Below are positions 32,853 to 42,565 of a DNA stretch of 64,000 nt, piece by piece. The number at the start of each line of letters is the position of its first letter. Position 1 is the stretch's first letter. The notes beneath the pieces were generated by a model. The model was given only the letters and a program-made list of their open reading frames with translations. It did not search any database and was not told the DNA's origin. The stretch is taken from assembly GCA_964640725.1 (NCBI GenBank), contig CAZXIJ010000001.1, positions 186,001-250,000 of the forward strand, read 5' to 3'. This DNA comes from CALHVX01 sp964640725 (GTDB lineage Bacteria > Pseudomonadota > Gammaproteobacteria > Pseudomonadales > Azotimanducaceae). A program made the translations under genes and the position numbers.

Positions 32853-34793
32853 TCAGCCCTGGCTTGAAGGAACAGCAGAGGCCAGCGCCGGGTGCTTGCC
32901 CAGCGCCAGACGGACCTCGTCGATAATGGCGGGATCGTCGATCGTGGATGGTGTGGCAATGACCTGATCACTCGCCAACGTACCGGATGCCTGATCGACG
33001 AGTAGCCGCAGCGTCTTGCGCAGTATCTTACCGGATCGGGTTTTCGGAAGTCGTTCGACAACCAGTACGTCCCGGAAGTTGGCAAAGGCACCGATCCTTG
33101 CGCGCACCGCCGCGACCAGCTCCTCGCGCAACGCCTCGGCGGCAATGTTGGCCCCGTCTTTCAGTATGAGCAGGCTAAAGGGCACCTGCCCCTTGTCGGC
33201 ATCTGTGCGGCCGATGACCGCACACTCAGCGACTGCGGGATGGGCTGCCACCACCTCCTCCATCTCGCCGGTGGAGAGCCGGTGGCCGGCCACGTTAATC
33301 ACGTCGTCAATGCGGCCCATGATGTAAACGTAGCCGTCTTCGTCCCGGTAACCGCCGTCACCGGTGAGGTAAAAGCCGGGATAACGCGAGAAGTAGGTCT
33401 CCAGAAAGCGCTGGTGATCGCCCCAGACTGTGGGCAGCGCCCCCGGCGGCAGGGGTGCTGCGAGCACCACCGCGCCTTCGACGTTCGGGCCAACCTCGGC
33501 CCCGTCTTCGTCCAGGATGCGCAGGTCGTATCCGGGCACAGGCAACGTCGGCGACCCGCTGCGAGTCTCCATCAGCTCGGTGCCGGCCATGTTCGCCACC
33601 ATCGGCCAGCCGGACTCGGTCTGCCACCAGTGATCGATCACCGGCACGCCCAGATGCTGCGCCAGCCACTCGCCGGTGGGCGGATCGAGCCGCTCCCCCG
33701 CGACAAACTGATACTGCAGGCTGGAAAGGTCGTAGCGCTGCTTGAGCAGGCAGTCCGGGTCTTCCTTCCGAATCGCCCGGAATGCCGTCGGTGCCACGAA
33801 GAAGGTTTTGACCCGATGCTGCTCAATCACCCGCCAATACACGCCGGCATCCGGTGTACGGACCGGCTTGCCTTCGAACAGGACGCTCGTACAGCCGGCC
33901 AGCAGCGGTCCATACACAATGTAGGAATGGCCAACGACCCACCCCACATCGGACGCCGCCCAAAACACGTCGCCGATGCCGCAGTCGTAGATCGCGCTCA
34001 TGCTGTAGCGCAGCGCCACCGCATGGCCACCGTGATCGCGCAGCACGCCCTTGGGTTTGCCGGTGGTGCCGCTGGTATAGAGGATGTACAGCGGGTGCGT
34101 CGCCGGCACCGGGACCGCATCCGCCGGTGCCGCCCCGGCCACAAAATCTGCCCAGCTCTGATCCCCCGGCTGCGCAAGGGCCGCGACCTGCTGCTCGCGC
34201 TGCAGCACCACGCAGTGATCTACGCTGTGACTGGCCAGCCGCCGCGCGTCGTCGATCAGCGGCTTATAGGCAATGGCGCGATCAAACTCGATGCCGCAGG
34301 ATGCGGCGAGGATCGCCTTGGGCTGCGCGTCGTCGATCCGCGAGGCGAGTTCCGGTGCCGCGAAGCCGCCAAACACCACGGAGTGAATGGCGCCGATGCG
34401 CGCACAGGCCAACATCGCGATCGCCGCTTCCGGAACCATGGGCATGTAGATGATGACGCGATCGCTCATACCGATCCCGAGCCGCAGCAGCGCGCCCGCA
34501 CACTGCGCAACCTCGTCCCGCAGCGCTTCGTAGCTGAAGTGCTGGACCTGGCCGGTGACTGGCGAATCGTAGATCAGCGCCGTCTGGCTGCCGCGGCCTT
34601 CGGCCACATGACGGTCCAGCGCCAGCCAGGCGGTATTCAGCGTGCCGTCAGCGAACCAGCTGTCGATCCCGGCGTCGGTTTGGCCGTAGCCGCGGCTCGG
34701 CGCTCGATGCCAGGGCAGCATGCCGGCTTGCTCCAGCCAGAAGCCATCCGGGTCCTCCAAAGACCGCTGGTAGCTTTGCGCGTAGCCGGTCAT
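32853..34793 (-). CDS. prpE: Propionyl-CoA synthetase
   Basis: A 646-aa acyl-CoA synthetase close in motif order to PrpE: FADGTLNTAWLALDRHV, VFGGFAAPELASRIDDAQPK, YTSGTTGKPKGV (AMP binding), VIDHWWQTESGWP, GRIDDVINVAGHRLSTGE and the acetylatable lysine region LPKTRSGKILRKTLR. The end TIDDPAIIDEVRLAL is also PrpE-like. It activates propionate (or acetate) to the CoA ester. The start at ATG 34793 (MTGYAQSYQRS) is chosen over the longer open frame. It is next to a racemase used for branched acyl-CoAs, so the product propionyl-CoA fits. Confidence 0.93.
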   Translation of the reverse strand: MTGYAQSYQRSLEDPDGFWLEQAGMLPWHRAPSRGYGQTDAGIDSWFADGTLNTAWLALDRHVAEGRGSQTALIYDSPVTGQVQHFSYEALRDEVAQCAGALLRLGIGMSDRVIIYMPMVPEAAIAMLACARIGAIHSVVFGGFAAPELASRIDDAQPKAILAASCGIEFDRAIAYKPLIDDARRLASHSVDHCVVLQREQQVAALAQPGDQSWADFVAGAAPADAVPVPATHPLYILYTSGTTGKPKGVLRDHGGHAVALRYSMSAIYDCGIGDVFWAASDVGWVVGHSYIVYGPLLAGCTSVLFEGKPVRTPDAGVYWRVIEQHRVKTFFVAPTAFRAIRKEDPDCLLKQRYDLSSLQYQFVAGERLDPPTGEWLAQHLGVPVIDHWWQTESGWPMVANMAGTELMETRSGSPTLPVPGYDLRILDEDGAEVGPNVEGAVVLAAPLPPGALPTVWGDHQRFLETYFSRYPGFYLTGDGGYRDEDGYVYIMGRIDDVINVAGHRLSTGEMEEVVAAHPAVAECAVIGRTDADKGQVPFSLLILKDGANIAAEALREELVAAVRARIGAFANFRDVLVVERLPKTRSGKILRKTLRLLVDQASGTLASDQVIATPSTIDDPAIIDEVRLALGKHPALASAVPSSQG

Positions 34794-34803
34794 CGGCACT
34801 GCC

Positions 34804-35940
34804 TCAGGATGCCTGCTCGACCACGCCGGCCGCCAGCAGCTCGTCGATCGCTGCGCTCTCAAAGCCGAAGTCCGCAAGGACCGCGCGGGAATCCGCCCCG
34901 GCGGCCGGCGCCGAATGGCGGACCTTCCCCGGGGTGCGGTCGAAGCGCGGCGCCGGCGCCGGCTGCATCACGCCGTCCAGAGCCAGGAAACCGTTGCGCG
35001 CCTTGTTGTGCGGGTGATCGGGCGCTTCAAAGATCGACAGCACGGGGGCGAAGCACACATCGGTGCCTTCCATGATCTCGCACCACTGGTCGCGGGTCCG
35101 GGTTTTGAACACGTCCGCGAGCTCGGCCTTGAGCGCCGGCCACTGGCTGCGGTCCATTTGCGGCTTGAACCGCTCCGGGTCCAGCTGCGCCTTCTCGATG
35201 AGCAGCGCGTAGAACTGCGGCTCGATCGAACCGATACAGACGTGTTTGCCGTCAGCGGTTTCGTAGGTGTCGTAAAAGTGCGCGCCGCCGTCCAGCAGAT
35301 TGGTCCCACGCTGATCGGTGTACATGCCCCCGGCGGCCATGCTGAAGAACATGCTCATCAGCGACGCAGCGCCGTCGATCATGGCCGCATCCACCACCTG
35401 GCCCTGGCCAGAAGTCTTGGCTTCCAGCAGCGCGCAGACCATGCCGTAGGCCAGCAACATGCCGCCGCCGCCAAAGTCGCCGACCAGGTTCAGGGGCGGC
35501 ACAGGCCGCTCGCCGGCCCGGCCGATCCCGTACAGGGCGCCAGACAGGCCAATGTAGTTGATGTCGTGGCCAGCGGCCTGCGCCATCGGGCCATCCTGCC
35601 CCCAGCCAGTCATGCGGCCGTAGACCAGCTTCGGGTTTCGAGCCTGACAGGCCTCAGGCCCGAGCCCGAGACGCTCCGTAACGCCCGGACGGAACCCTTC
35701 AAACAGCGCATCGGCGCCCTCTACGAGCTTGAGCACCGTCTCGACGCCCTCCGCCGACTTGAGGTCCACAGCGACCGAGCGGCGGTTGCGGGCCAGCACA
35801 TCGCCGGAGGCGCCCCCCCGGCCACCGGTACGCTCCACCCGGATCACGTCGGCGCCCATGTCAGACAGCATCATGCCGCAGAACGGTCCTGGCCCAATGC
35901 CTGCCAGCTCGATGATCCGCAGTCCCTTCAGTGGCCCCAT
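34804..35940 (-). CDS. Alpha-methylacyl-CoA racemase
   Basis: A 378-aa family III CoA transferase-fold enzyme of the AMACR type: LAGIGPGPFCGMMLSDMGADVI, RNRRSVAVDLKS, GFRPGVTERLG. The catalytic pair is visible as His in AAGHDINYIGLSGALYGIG and Asp in NLVGDFGGGG. AMACR epimerises 2-methylacyl-CoAs so that beta-oxidation of branched lipids (isoprenoids, sterol side chains) can proceed. It lies 10 bases upstream of prpE, which would salvage propionate. It is divergent-free and follows an ABC exporter by 110 bases. Confidence 0.93.
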   Translation of the reverse strand: MGPLKGLRIIELAGIGPGPFCGMMLSDMGADVIRVERTGGRGGASGDVLARNRRSVAVDLKSAEGVETVLKLVEGADALFEGFRPGVTERLGLGPEACQARNPKLVYGRMTGWGQDGPMAQAAGHDINYIGLSGALYGIGRAGERPVPPLNLVGDFGGGGMLLAYGMVCALLEAKTSGQGQVVDAAMIDGAASLMSMFFSMAAGGMYTDQRGTNLLDGGAHFYDTYETADGKHVCIGSIEPQFYALLIEKAQLDPERFKPQMDRSQWPALKAELADVFKTRTRDQWCEIMEGTDVCFAPVLSIFEAPDHPHNKARNGFLALDGVMQPAPAPRFDRTPGKVRHSAPAAGADSRAVLADFGFESAAIDELLAAGVVEQAS

Positions 35941-36050
35941 GGTGCCCTCCCCCTAAGAATGGAAACAGTGGTGAATACAGTCAGCCACGAGTTTAGCGGC
36001 CGGACCCCATCGGCCGAAAGACCACCCCGGCGGCCCCGGCGGTATCAGGC

Positions 36051-37898
36051 TCAGCCCCCGGCGTGTTTGAAGCCGCTCGTCGCCGGCACCGCGCCAGCGG
36101 CACTCGGTGGCTGGCCCGAGGCCCTGCCCAGGGCCGCATCGGCGAACTGAATCCGCGCAAAATCGGCGTACAGGGAGTCGCCAGCCATCAGATCGTCGTG
36201 GTTGCCGCTGGCCTCGATCTGCCCCCGGTTCAGCACCAGAATCCGATCCGCCTCGCGGACCGTCGAGAGCCGGTGCGCAACGACCAACAGGGTGCGCTGC
36301 CCTTTGAGGGACAGGATCGCCCGGCGAATCTGCGCTTCGCTCTCGGCGTCGAGGGCGCTCGTGGCTTCGTCGAGCAACAGCACCCGCGGGCCAGGGACCA
36401 GGGCCCGGGCAATGGCAAGGCGTTGTCGCTGCCCGCCGGAGAGCCCCACGCCGCCTTCTCCGAGCACCGTATCGAGGCCTTCCGGCAGCGCGTCGACAAA
36501 CTCGCTGGCATGCGCCTGCGCCAGTGCCGCTCGCACCTCGGCATCGCTGGCTTCGGGATGGCCGTAGGCCACATTGTCGCGCAAGGTGCCGCCGAACAGG
36601 ACCGGATCCTGGGGCACGAACCCCAGGGACCGCCGCAGGTCGCCCAGGCGCAGCGCCTTCAGATCGACGCCGCCAATGCGGATCGTGCCGGCGGTGGGGT
36701 CGTAAAAGCGCTGCAGCAAATCCAGCATCGAGGTCTTGCCGGCCCCGGACGGCCCGACCAGAGCAACCATCTCGCCCGGCGCCACGGTCAGGGAGAGGTC
36801 CGCGAAGACAGGCTGATCGGGCCGCGTGGGGTAACGAAAGCCCACGTGCTCAAGCTCAATGCCGAGCGCGCCGGCCGGCAGCTCGACCGGCGCGGACGGG
36901 TCTTCGATCTCCGCGGGGGACTGCAGCAGCTCAAACAGCCGCTCCATGGCGCCGGCAGCGCGCTGCAGATCCGTGTAGACCTCGCTGATCGCGCCGACGG
37001 AGCCGGCAACGATGAACGCGTAGAAGATGAAGGCCACCAGTTCCCCGCTGCTGGTGCGCCCGGCGAACACATCACGGCCACCGACCCACAGCATCACAGC
37101 GATCGCGGCCATGACCAGCAGCATGACGATCGCCACCAGCAGGGCGCGCTGCCGGATTCGGATACGGGCGACATCAAACGCCGCTTCGACCCGGTTCCGG
37201 AACGCCCGGCGGTCCAGCGCCTGGTGATTAAACCCCTGCACGATCTTGATGTTGCGCAGGGACTCTCCGGCATAGCTGCCCACATCCGCCAGCCGATCCT
37301 GGCTGGATCGGGACAGGCTGCGCACCCGACGCCCGAAGGTCAGCACCGGCAACACCACCAGCGGCACACTGACCAGCACAATCAGAGACAGCTTGACGTT
37401 GGTGACGAGCAGCAGAATCAGGCCGCCGAAAAACATCAACACGTTGCGCAACGCGATCGACACCGAAGAGCCGATCACCGTTTGCAGCAGGGTCGTGTCA
37501 GTGGTGATGCGGGACTGAATCTCGGTGGGCGCGTTGCGCTCGAAGAACGCCGGGGGCAGATGGACCAGATGGTCGAAGACTGCGGCCCGGATGTCGGCAC
37601 TCACCCGCTCGCCAACCCAGGATACAAAATAGAAGCGGACAAAGGTGCCGATGGTCAGCAGGACGACCAGCCCGCCAAAGAGCATCAGGCTCCGGTCCAG
37701 CGTCTCGCTGGAACCGGTGGACAAGCCTGCATCGACCAGCACCCGCAGGCCCTGGCCGATCGACAGGGTCAGCCCGGCGGTCAGCACCAGCGCCACTGAC
37801 GCGAAGATCACCTGCTTTCGATAGGGTGCCAGGAACGCCAGCGCGGGGCGCAGGCTGGAAAGACGTCGGGATTTTTCGCGGTCAGGGGTATCGTCCAT
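36051..37898 (-). CDS. ABC transporter half-exporter (MsbA/MDR type)
   Basis: A 615-aa fused permease and ATPase. Six membrane helices cover about residues 25-310. The ATPase has Walker A GPSGAGKT, Q-loop VPQDPVLFGGTL, signature LSGGQRQRLAIARAL, Walker B VLLLDEATSALD and H-loop VVAHRLSTV. It should form homodimers and export lipids or hydrophobic compounds. Resemblance is to lipid A/MDR half exporters, but no lpxK neighbour is present, so MsbA itself is not claimed. The C-terminal 30 residues are low-complexity. Confidence 0.9.
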   Translation of the reverse strand: MDDTPDREKSRRLSSLRPALAFLAPYRKQVIFASVALVLTAGLTLSIGQGLRVLVDAGLSTGSSETLDRSLMLFGGLVVLLTIGTFVRFYFVSWVGERVSADIRAAVFDHLVHLPPAFFERNAPTEIQSRITTDTTLLQTVIGSSVSIALRNVLMFFGGLILLLVTNVKLSLIVLVSVPLVVLPVLTFGRRVRSLSRSSQDRLADVGSYAGESLRNIKIVQGFNHQALDRRAFRNRVEAAFDVARIRIRQRALLVAIVMLLVMAAIAVMLWVGGRDVFAGRTSSGELVAFIFYAFIVAGSVGAISEVYTDLQRAAGAMERLFELLQSPAEIEDPSAPVELPAGALGIELEHVGFRYPTRPDQPVFADLSLTVAPGEMVALVGPSGAGKTSMLDLLQRFYDPTAGTIRIGGVDLKALRLGDLRRSLGFVPQDPVLFGGTLRDNVAYGHPEASDAEVRAALAQAHASEFVDALPEGLDTVLGEGGVGLSGGQRQRLAIARALVPGPRVLLLDEATSALDAESEAQIRRAILSLKGQRTLLVVAHRLSTVREADRILVLNRGQIEASGNHDDLMAGDSLYADFARIQFADAALGRASGQPPSAAGAVPATSGFKHAGG

Positions 37899-37963
37899 CG
37901 GTCTATTATGCCCGAGCCGCCATCAACAGACGTGCTCAGCAGAAGCACAGGGGAGCGATCATC

Positions 37964-38752
37964 ATGTTTCTGGAACTCTACGGCCTGGCCGCGCTCACGG
38001 TGCTCGCAGTGGTCATCGCCCTGTGGCTGCTGAGCCTGCCCCTGCGGGACGCCAGCATCATCGACATGGCCTGGGGGCCGCTGTTCGTTGCGATCGTCTG
38101 GGTGCTGCTGCCGGCAACCGGCGCCGCCCTGACCGCCAAAGTGTACTTCGTATCGCTGTTCACCACCCTTTGGGGCATGCGCCTGGCGGTCCATCTGCTG
38201 CGTCGCAACCTCGGTAGCGGCGAAGATCGCCGCTACCAGCTCTGGCGCGAGCACGGCGGACCCTGGTGGTGGCTCAAAAGCCTGTACCGGGTGTACCTGC
38301 TGCAGGGCGTGCTGGCACTGCTGGTGGCCACGCCGATCATCGCGGCCTTCTGGGCACCAGACCACTTTTCCGCCGTCAACCTGATCGGCGCCGGCATCTG
38401 GGTCGTCGGTTTCTGCTACGAGCTGGTGGCAGACATCCAGCTCGAGCGCTATCTCGCCCGCTGCGACGAAGACAAACCCGATGTCATGAGCGAGGGCCTG
38501 TGGGCCTGGTCCCGCCACCCCAACTACTTCGGCGATGCGCTGCAGTGGTGGGGGCTGGGGCTGGTGGCGTTCAGTGCCGCAGCCTGGTGGGCACTGATCG
38601 GCCCGGTTGTCATGACCGCCATCTTCTTGGGCCTTTCCAACGACATTCTCGAAAAGGGTTTGAGCAAGCGCCGCAAGGGTTATGCGGAGTACGTCACAAA
38701 CACGCCCAAATTCTTCCCCTGGCCCTCGCGGCGAGCGACCGACAGCCCATAG
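37964..38752 (+). CDS. DUF1295 steroid 5-alpha-reductase-like membrane protein
   Basis: A 262-aa polytopic protein (about six helices) with the DUF1295/isoprenylcysteine methyltransferase-like C-terminal motif: LWAWSRHPNYFGDALQWWG, then RRKGYAEYVTNTPKFFPWP. Near the N-terminus SIIDMAWGPLFVAIVW is typical of the family. It is probably a lipid or steroid reductase, or a methyltransferase; the substrate is unknown. ATG 37964 with GGGGAG upstream. It is divergent from the ABC exporter by 65 bases. Confidence 0.85.
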   Translation: MFLELYGLAALTVLAVVIALWLLSLPLRDASIIDMAWGPLFVAIVWVLLPATGAALTAKVYFVSLFTTLWGMRLAVHLLRRNLGSGEDRRYQLWREHGGPWWWLKSLYRVYLLQGVLALLVATPIIAAFWAPDHFSAVNLIGAGIWVVGFCYELVADIQLERYLARCDEDKPDVMSEGLWAWSRHPNYFGDALQWWGLGLVAFSAAAWWALIGPVVMTAIFLGLSNDILEKGLSKRRKGYAEYVTNTPKFFPWPSRRATDSP

Positions 38753-38806
38753 AATGTGACTGATTCAGGACGGGACTGAAATCCAGCATACAGGGGACTT
38801 GGCACA

Positions 38807-39400
38807 GTGAGTACCGACGGCGAGGCGATCCTCGACGCACCGATCGACGCGACAGCGGATAACCCGGACCTTGCCTGGGACCTGGACTTTATCCACCAGC
38901 AGCGTGCCCGGGACTTCGTGCTGCAGTTCGAAGACTCTCTGTGCGTGTACTCCGCCTCGGTCCGCCAGATCTACACCAACTACAACATGTACTTTCCCAA
39001 GGACATGGACAGCAGGCTGGTGATCCTGCCGGACCCGAGCGCATTCCACGATACCTTCAGCTTCATCGGGCACGAGGCCGTGGTCGCGACGGGCCTGTAT
39101 GTCATTCCCGGCGACATGATCGAAAAGCAGGGCCTGTTCCTGGCCAATGTCGACAACAACCGGTCTCTGGGCAAACGCCAGGTGCCCTTCGGGGCGGGCA
39201 TTCGCGCCATTATGAAGAAGCGTCCAGACAACGATCCGTTCCTGCCGGTCCTGGCCAAAGGCGATCTGCGCGAGTTCGAGCAATCCTGGCCCGTATTGCA
39301 CCTGCATCGCATTCGGCTGGACGCGCTGGCCGATATTTCCTCCCTGGACCGCAACTCCATCAGGAGCGCCATCACCGAGCGGTTGGAATCCCTGGGCTGA
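38807..39400 (+). CDS. Conserved-looking protein of unknown function
   Basis: A 197-aa soluble acidic protein that I do not recognise. GTG start. It has no signal peptide or membrane helix. Notable stretches: ARDFVLQFEDSLCVYSASVRQIYTNYNMYF (split in reading) with many aromatic residues, FSFIGHEAVVATGLYVIPG, FLANVDNNRSLGKRQV, and a helical C-terminus. Codon use is like the neighbours. It stands between a DUF1295 gene and a membrane protein, with 54 bases before it. Confidence 0.62.
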   Translation: MSTDGEAILDAPIDATADNPDLAWDLDFIHQQRARDFVLQFEDSLCVYSASVRQIYTNYNMYFPKDMDSRLVILPDPSAFHDTFSFIGHEAVVATGLYVIPGDMIEKQGLFLANVDNNRSLGKRQVPFGAGIRAIMKKRPDNDPFLPVLAKGDLREFEQSWPVLHLHRIRLDALADISSLDRNSIRSAITERLESLG

Positions 39401-39418
39401 TCCTGGCCCGGCGAGGGT

Positions 39419-40297
39419 ATGCTGCATCCCATGCGCCCGCCTCTGGTCCGAAACCTGACTCTGCTGCTGATTGCTCTGATCGGCTGCGCGCTGGCGTGGC
39501 ACGGCGGGCTCGATCGCAGCGCCGCTGACCACGCCGATCGCCTGCTCAGCCGGGCCCTCACCACCTACGCGGTCGCCCGCTCCCTGAACGGCGTTATCTC
39601 CGTCGCCCAGGGCACGGAAATCGCCGTGCAGCCCGTGGGGGTGGGCGTAACCATTACCGCGGGCGAAATTCTTGACCCGCTCAACGATCTGATTGAACGC
39701 TTTTCCTGGCTGGTACTGATGGCCTCGGCGTCCCTGGGCGCCCAGCTGGTGCTGACCGATATCTTCGCAACGCGCTGGCTGACCCTGGCCCTGACCGGTT
39801 TGCTGGCAGCGGGTGCGGTGGCGCTGTTTGCCCCGCGGCTACCCGGCCGCGCGCTGCTGCTACGGCTCTGCGCGCTGGCACTGTTCGCCCGCTTCCTGTT
39901 CGCGGCCGTGACCTTGTCTGCCACCCTGGCCAGCGAGATGTTCCTTGCCGAGCGTCAGGCCCAGGCCCTGCAGGGCCTGGAAGCCGTCACCAGCGCCGTC
40001 GCTGCCGCCCCGGCTCCAGCCAGCGCCCCGGCCGGGGACCCGGACAGCTCCATGCTGGAGCGCCTGTCGCAGTTCATGGACGAGCAGACCGAGCGACTGC
40101 GGATCGACGAGCGTCTCGAGGGCCTGAAGGCCCGGGCCGAACAGGGCGTTGCCAACATGATCGACCTGATTGTGGTGTTTGGCCTGCAAACGCTGCTGTT
40201 TCCCGCCGCAGCCTTGTATCTGGCCCTGGCCCTGTTCCGCAGCGCCTGGCAGTGGTTTCTGATCAGGACCCGTAACGACCTCGCCCACGGGCCCTGA
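39419..40297 (+). CDS. Polytopic membrane protein of unknown function
   Basis: A 292-aa membrane protein. Hydrophobic segments lie near 12-26, 97-115, 122-142, 148-178 and 250-282. A charged loop at about 180-240 is Ala/Pro-rich and then helical (MLERLSQFMDEQTERLRID). The family is not recognised. ATG 39419 is used; a second ATG at 39431 is equally possible. It ends about 100 bases before argC. Confidence 0.65.
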   Translation: MLHPMRPPLVRNLTLLLIALIGCALAWHGGLDRSAADHADRLLSRALTTYAVARSLNGVISVAQGTEIAVQPVGVGVTITAGEILDPLNDLIERFSWLVLMASASLGAQLVLTDIFATRWLTLALTGLLAAGAVALFAPRLPGRALLLRLCALALFARFLFAAVTLSATLASEMFLAERQAQALQGLEAVTSAVAAAPAPASAPAGDPDSSMLERLSQFMDEQTERLRIDERLEGLKARAEQGVANMIDLIVVFGLQTLLFPAAALYLALALFRSAWQWFLIRTRNDLAHGP

Positions 40298-40401
40298 TAC
40301 CGTCCCGGCAGCGGGTGCGGGCGGACTGAAAATTCACTACACTTCCGCGATTGTCCCGCCCGCCATCCACAGTCTTCCGACTCCCAACGCAGCGCATACC
40401 C

Positions 40402-41361
40402 TTGAGCACCGGCAGTCCCTCACGCATTTTCATCGACGGCCAGGCGGGCACGACCGGCCTGCAAATCGCCGATCGGATTGCAGGACGTCCCGATCTGGCC
40501 CTGGTGACCGTCGCCGATGCAGATCGAAAAGACCCTGCTGCGCGGCAGGCCGCCATGAGCGAAGCCGACGTCACGGTCCTGTGCTTGCCGGATGCTGCTG
40601 TTGCCGATGCCGTGGCGCTGGCGCCTGCGGATGCCCGGCTACTGGATGCCAGCTCCGTACACCGCACCGATCCGGCCTGGGTCTACGGCCTGCCGGAGCT
40701 CGGCACGGTCCAGCGGGAACTGGTGGTCGGCGCGAGCCGCGTGAGCAACCCGGGCTGCTACCCGCAGGGGTTCATTCTGTTGCTGCGCCCGCTGCTGGCC
40801 GCCGGGCTCCTGTCCACGACCGGCAACCGGGTCTACCAGGCCGTATCCGGGTACAGCGGTGGTGGCCGCAGCATGATCGAGCGCTACGAGGCCCTGCCCG
40901 CAGGGGCAACCGTCGCCACCCAAAGCTACGCGCTGGACCTGGCTCACAAACACCTGCCGGAAATGCAGGCGTTCACAGCCTTGTCTGCGGCACCGCTGTT
41001 CATGCCCAGCGTCGGCCACTACCGGCAGGGCATGCTGGGCTTCGTGCCCCTGTTCGCCAGCGACTTCGAGCGCAGCACCAATGCCCAGGAGATCGCCGAT
41101 CTGCTGGCGGCCCACTACCGGGACGAGCCCTTTGTGCGCGTCCTTCGGAGCGCCGACCCGGATCCCCGCGAGAGCGGCTCCCTGGATCCAACGGCAATGA
41201 ATGACAGCAACGAGATCGAGCTGATGGTCTTTGGCAACGAGCAGCAGTTTCTGCTTTGCGCCCGCTACGACAACCTGGGCAAGGGCGCCGCCGGCGCCGC
41301 CGTCCAAAACCTGAACCTTATGCTGGGCCGGTCCGAGACGACCGGGCTCAAAGCCCTTTAG
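40402..41361 (+). CDS. argC: N-acetyl-gamma-glutamyl-phosphate reductase (short type)
   Basis: ArgC reduces N-acetylglutamyl phosphate in arginine synthesis. This is the short (type 2) form: IFIDGQAGTTGLQIADRI near the N-terminus, catalytic C119 in VSNPGCYPQG, GYSGGGRSMIERYE, and HYRQGMLGFVPL. From TTG 40402 it has 319 aa, the usual length for this type. A TTG at 40351 would add 17 residues without homology. No ATG is available. The gene is 10 bases from rhlB. Confidence 0.92.
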   Translation: MSTGSPSRIFIDGQAGTTGLQIADRIAGRPDLALVTVADADRKDPAARQAAMSEADVTVLCLPDAAVADAVALAPADARLLDASSVHRTDPAWVYGLPELGTVQRELVVGASRVSNPGCYPQGFILLLRPLLAAGLLSTTGNRVYQAVSGYSGGGRSMIERYEALPAGATVATQSYALDLAHKHLPEMQAFTALSAAPLFMPSVGHYRQGMLGFVPLFASDFERSTNAQEIADLLAAHYRDEPFVRVLRSADPDPRESGSLDPTAMNDSNEIELMVFGNEQQFLLCARYDNLGKGAAGAAVQNLNLMLGRSETTGLKAL

Positions 41362-41371
41362 AGAGAATTCT

Positions 41372-42559
41372 ATGAGCGAATGGCAACTGTCCGATTTTTC
41401 CGTTGCGACCGATCCTGATAAAGACCGCTTTCACGACTTCGCCCTGCCATTGCCTTTGATGCAGGCCATTGCCGACGCCGGTTTTGAATACTGCACGCCG
41501 ATCCAGAGCGCGGTGCTGCCCTACAGCCTGGCCGACTACGACGTGACCGGGCAGGCGCAGACGGGCACGGGCAAAACCGCCGCGTTCCTGATTTCCCTGC
41601 TCACCCGGCTGTGGGAAAACCCGAAGAAGGATCAGAAAGTAGGCCAGCCTCGCTCGCTGATCCTGGCGCCGACCCGCGAGCTGGCCATGCAGATCGAAGA
41701 CGACGCCAACGAGCTGGTGCCCCACATGGAACAGTTTGTGCACTGCGTGGTTGGCGGCATCGACTTCCAGAAGCAGCTCGACAAGCTGCGCGGCTCGCTG
41801 GTGGATGTCCTGGTGGCGACGCCAGGACGCCTGATCGACTTCGTGAACCGGCGCGAAATTGACCTGCGACAGGTCGAAGTGCTGGTCATCGACGAAGCCG
41901 ACCGCATGCTCGACATGGGCTTTATCCCGGACGTACGCCGCATCGTCTACCAGACGCCGCACAAGCGGAACCGGCAAACCCTGTTCTTCAGCGCGACCTT
42001 CAACGACGACGTCATGCGCCTGGCAAAATCCTGGACGCTGGCGCCGGAGCATGTCGTCATCCAGCCGGACACGGTCGCCACCGACACCGTCGAGCAGAAA
42101 TTCTGGGTCGTTGGCAGCAAGCAGAAAGCGGCGCTCATGGCGGAGGTCATCAAGAAGCAGGCGCCCAAGCGCGCGCTGATCTTTGCCAATCGGCGCGACG
42201 CAACGCACCGGCTGCAGGCCTACCTCAGCAAGGCAGGCATCGAATGCGAGCCCTTGGCGGGCGACGTGCCGCAGCGCAAACGCCTGGCCACGCTCAATCG
42301 CTTCAAGGACGGCAGCCTGCCGTACCTGGTCGCGACCGACGTGGCAGGGCGCGGCATTCACGTCGACGGCGTGACTCACGTCTTCAACTACGACCTGCCA
42401 GAGGATCCGGAAGATTACGTGCACCGTATCGGCAGGACCGGCCGAGCTGGCGCCGAAGGGATCAGCATCAGCTTCATCTCCGAAGACGACGCCTTCAACC
42501 TGCCGCCGCTGGAGGAATATCTGGGCACGCGCATCGAGTGCGTGCAGCCGGACCTCTGA
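41372..42559 (+). CDS. rhlB: DEAD-box RNA helicase RhlB
   Basis: A 395-aa DEAD-box helicase. It has the Q motif (FEYCTPIQSAVLP), AQTGTGKT, PTRELAMQ, VATPGRL, DEAD in VIDEADRMLDMGF, SAT in FFSATFNDDVMRLA, and HRIGRTGRAG. FFSATFNDDV is typical of RhlB, the degradosome helicase. It ends soon after the helicase core, without the long basic RhlB tail. Confidence 0.9.
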   Translation: MSEWQLSDFSVATDPDKDRFHDFALPLPLMQAIADAGFEYCTPIQSAVLPYSLADYDVTGQAQTGTGKTAAFLISLLTRLWENPKKDQKVGQPRSLILAPTRELAMQIEDDANELVPHMEQFVHCVVGGIDFQKQLDKLRGSLVDVLVATPGRLIDFVNRREIDLRQVEVLVIDEADRMLDMGFIPDVRRIVYQTPHKRNRQTLFFSATFNDDVMRLAKSWTLAPEHVVIQPDTVATDTVEQKFWVVGSKQKAALMAEVIKKQAPKRALIFANRRDATHRLQAYLSKAGIECEPLAGDVPQRKRLATLNRFKDGSLPYLVATDVAGRGIHVDGVTHVFNYDLPEDPEDYVHRIGRTGRAGAEGISISFISEDDAFNLPPLEEYLGTRIECVQPDL

Positions 42560-42565
42560 GGATCT

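Noticed and set aside
33240..35075. Long plus-strand frame antisense to prpE and the racemase
   Set aside because: It crosses two real genes, has no recognisable motif and is Arg/His/Gln-rich as expected of a GC-rich shadow.
36063..37799. Long plus-strand frame antisense to the ABC exporter
   Set aside because: The minus strand has all ABC motifs in order; this frame has none.
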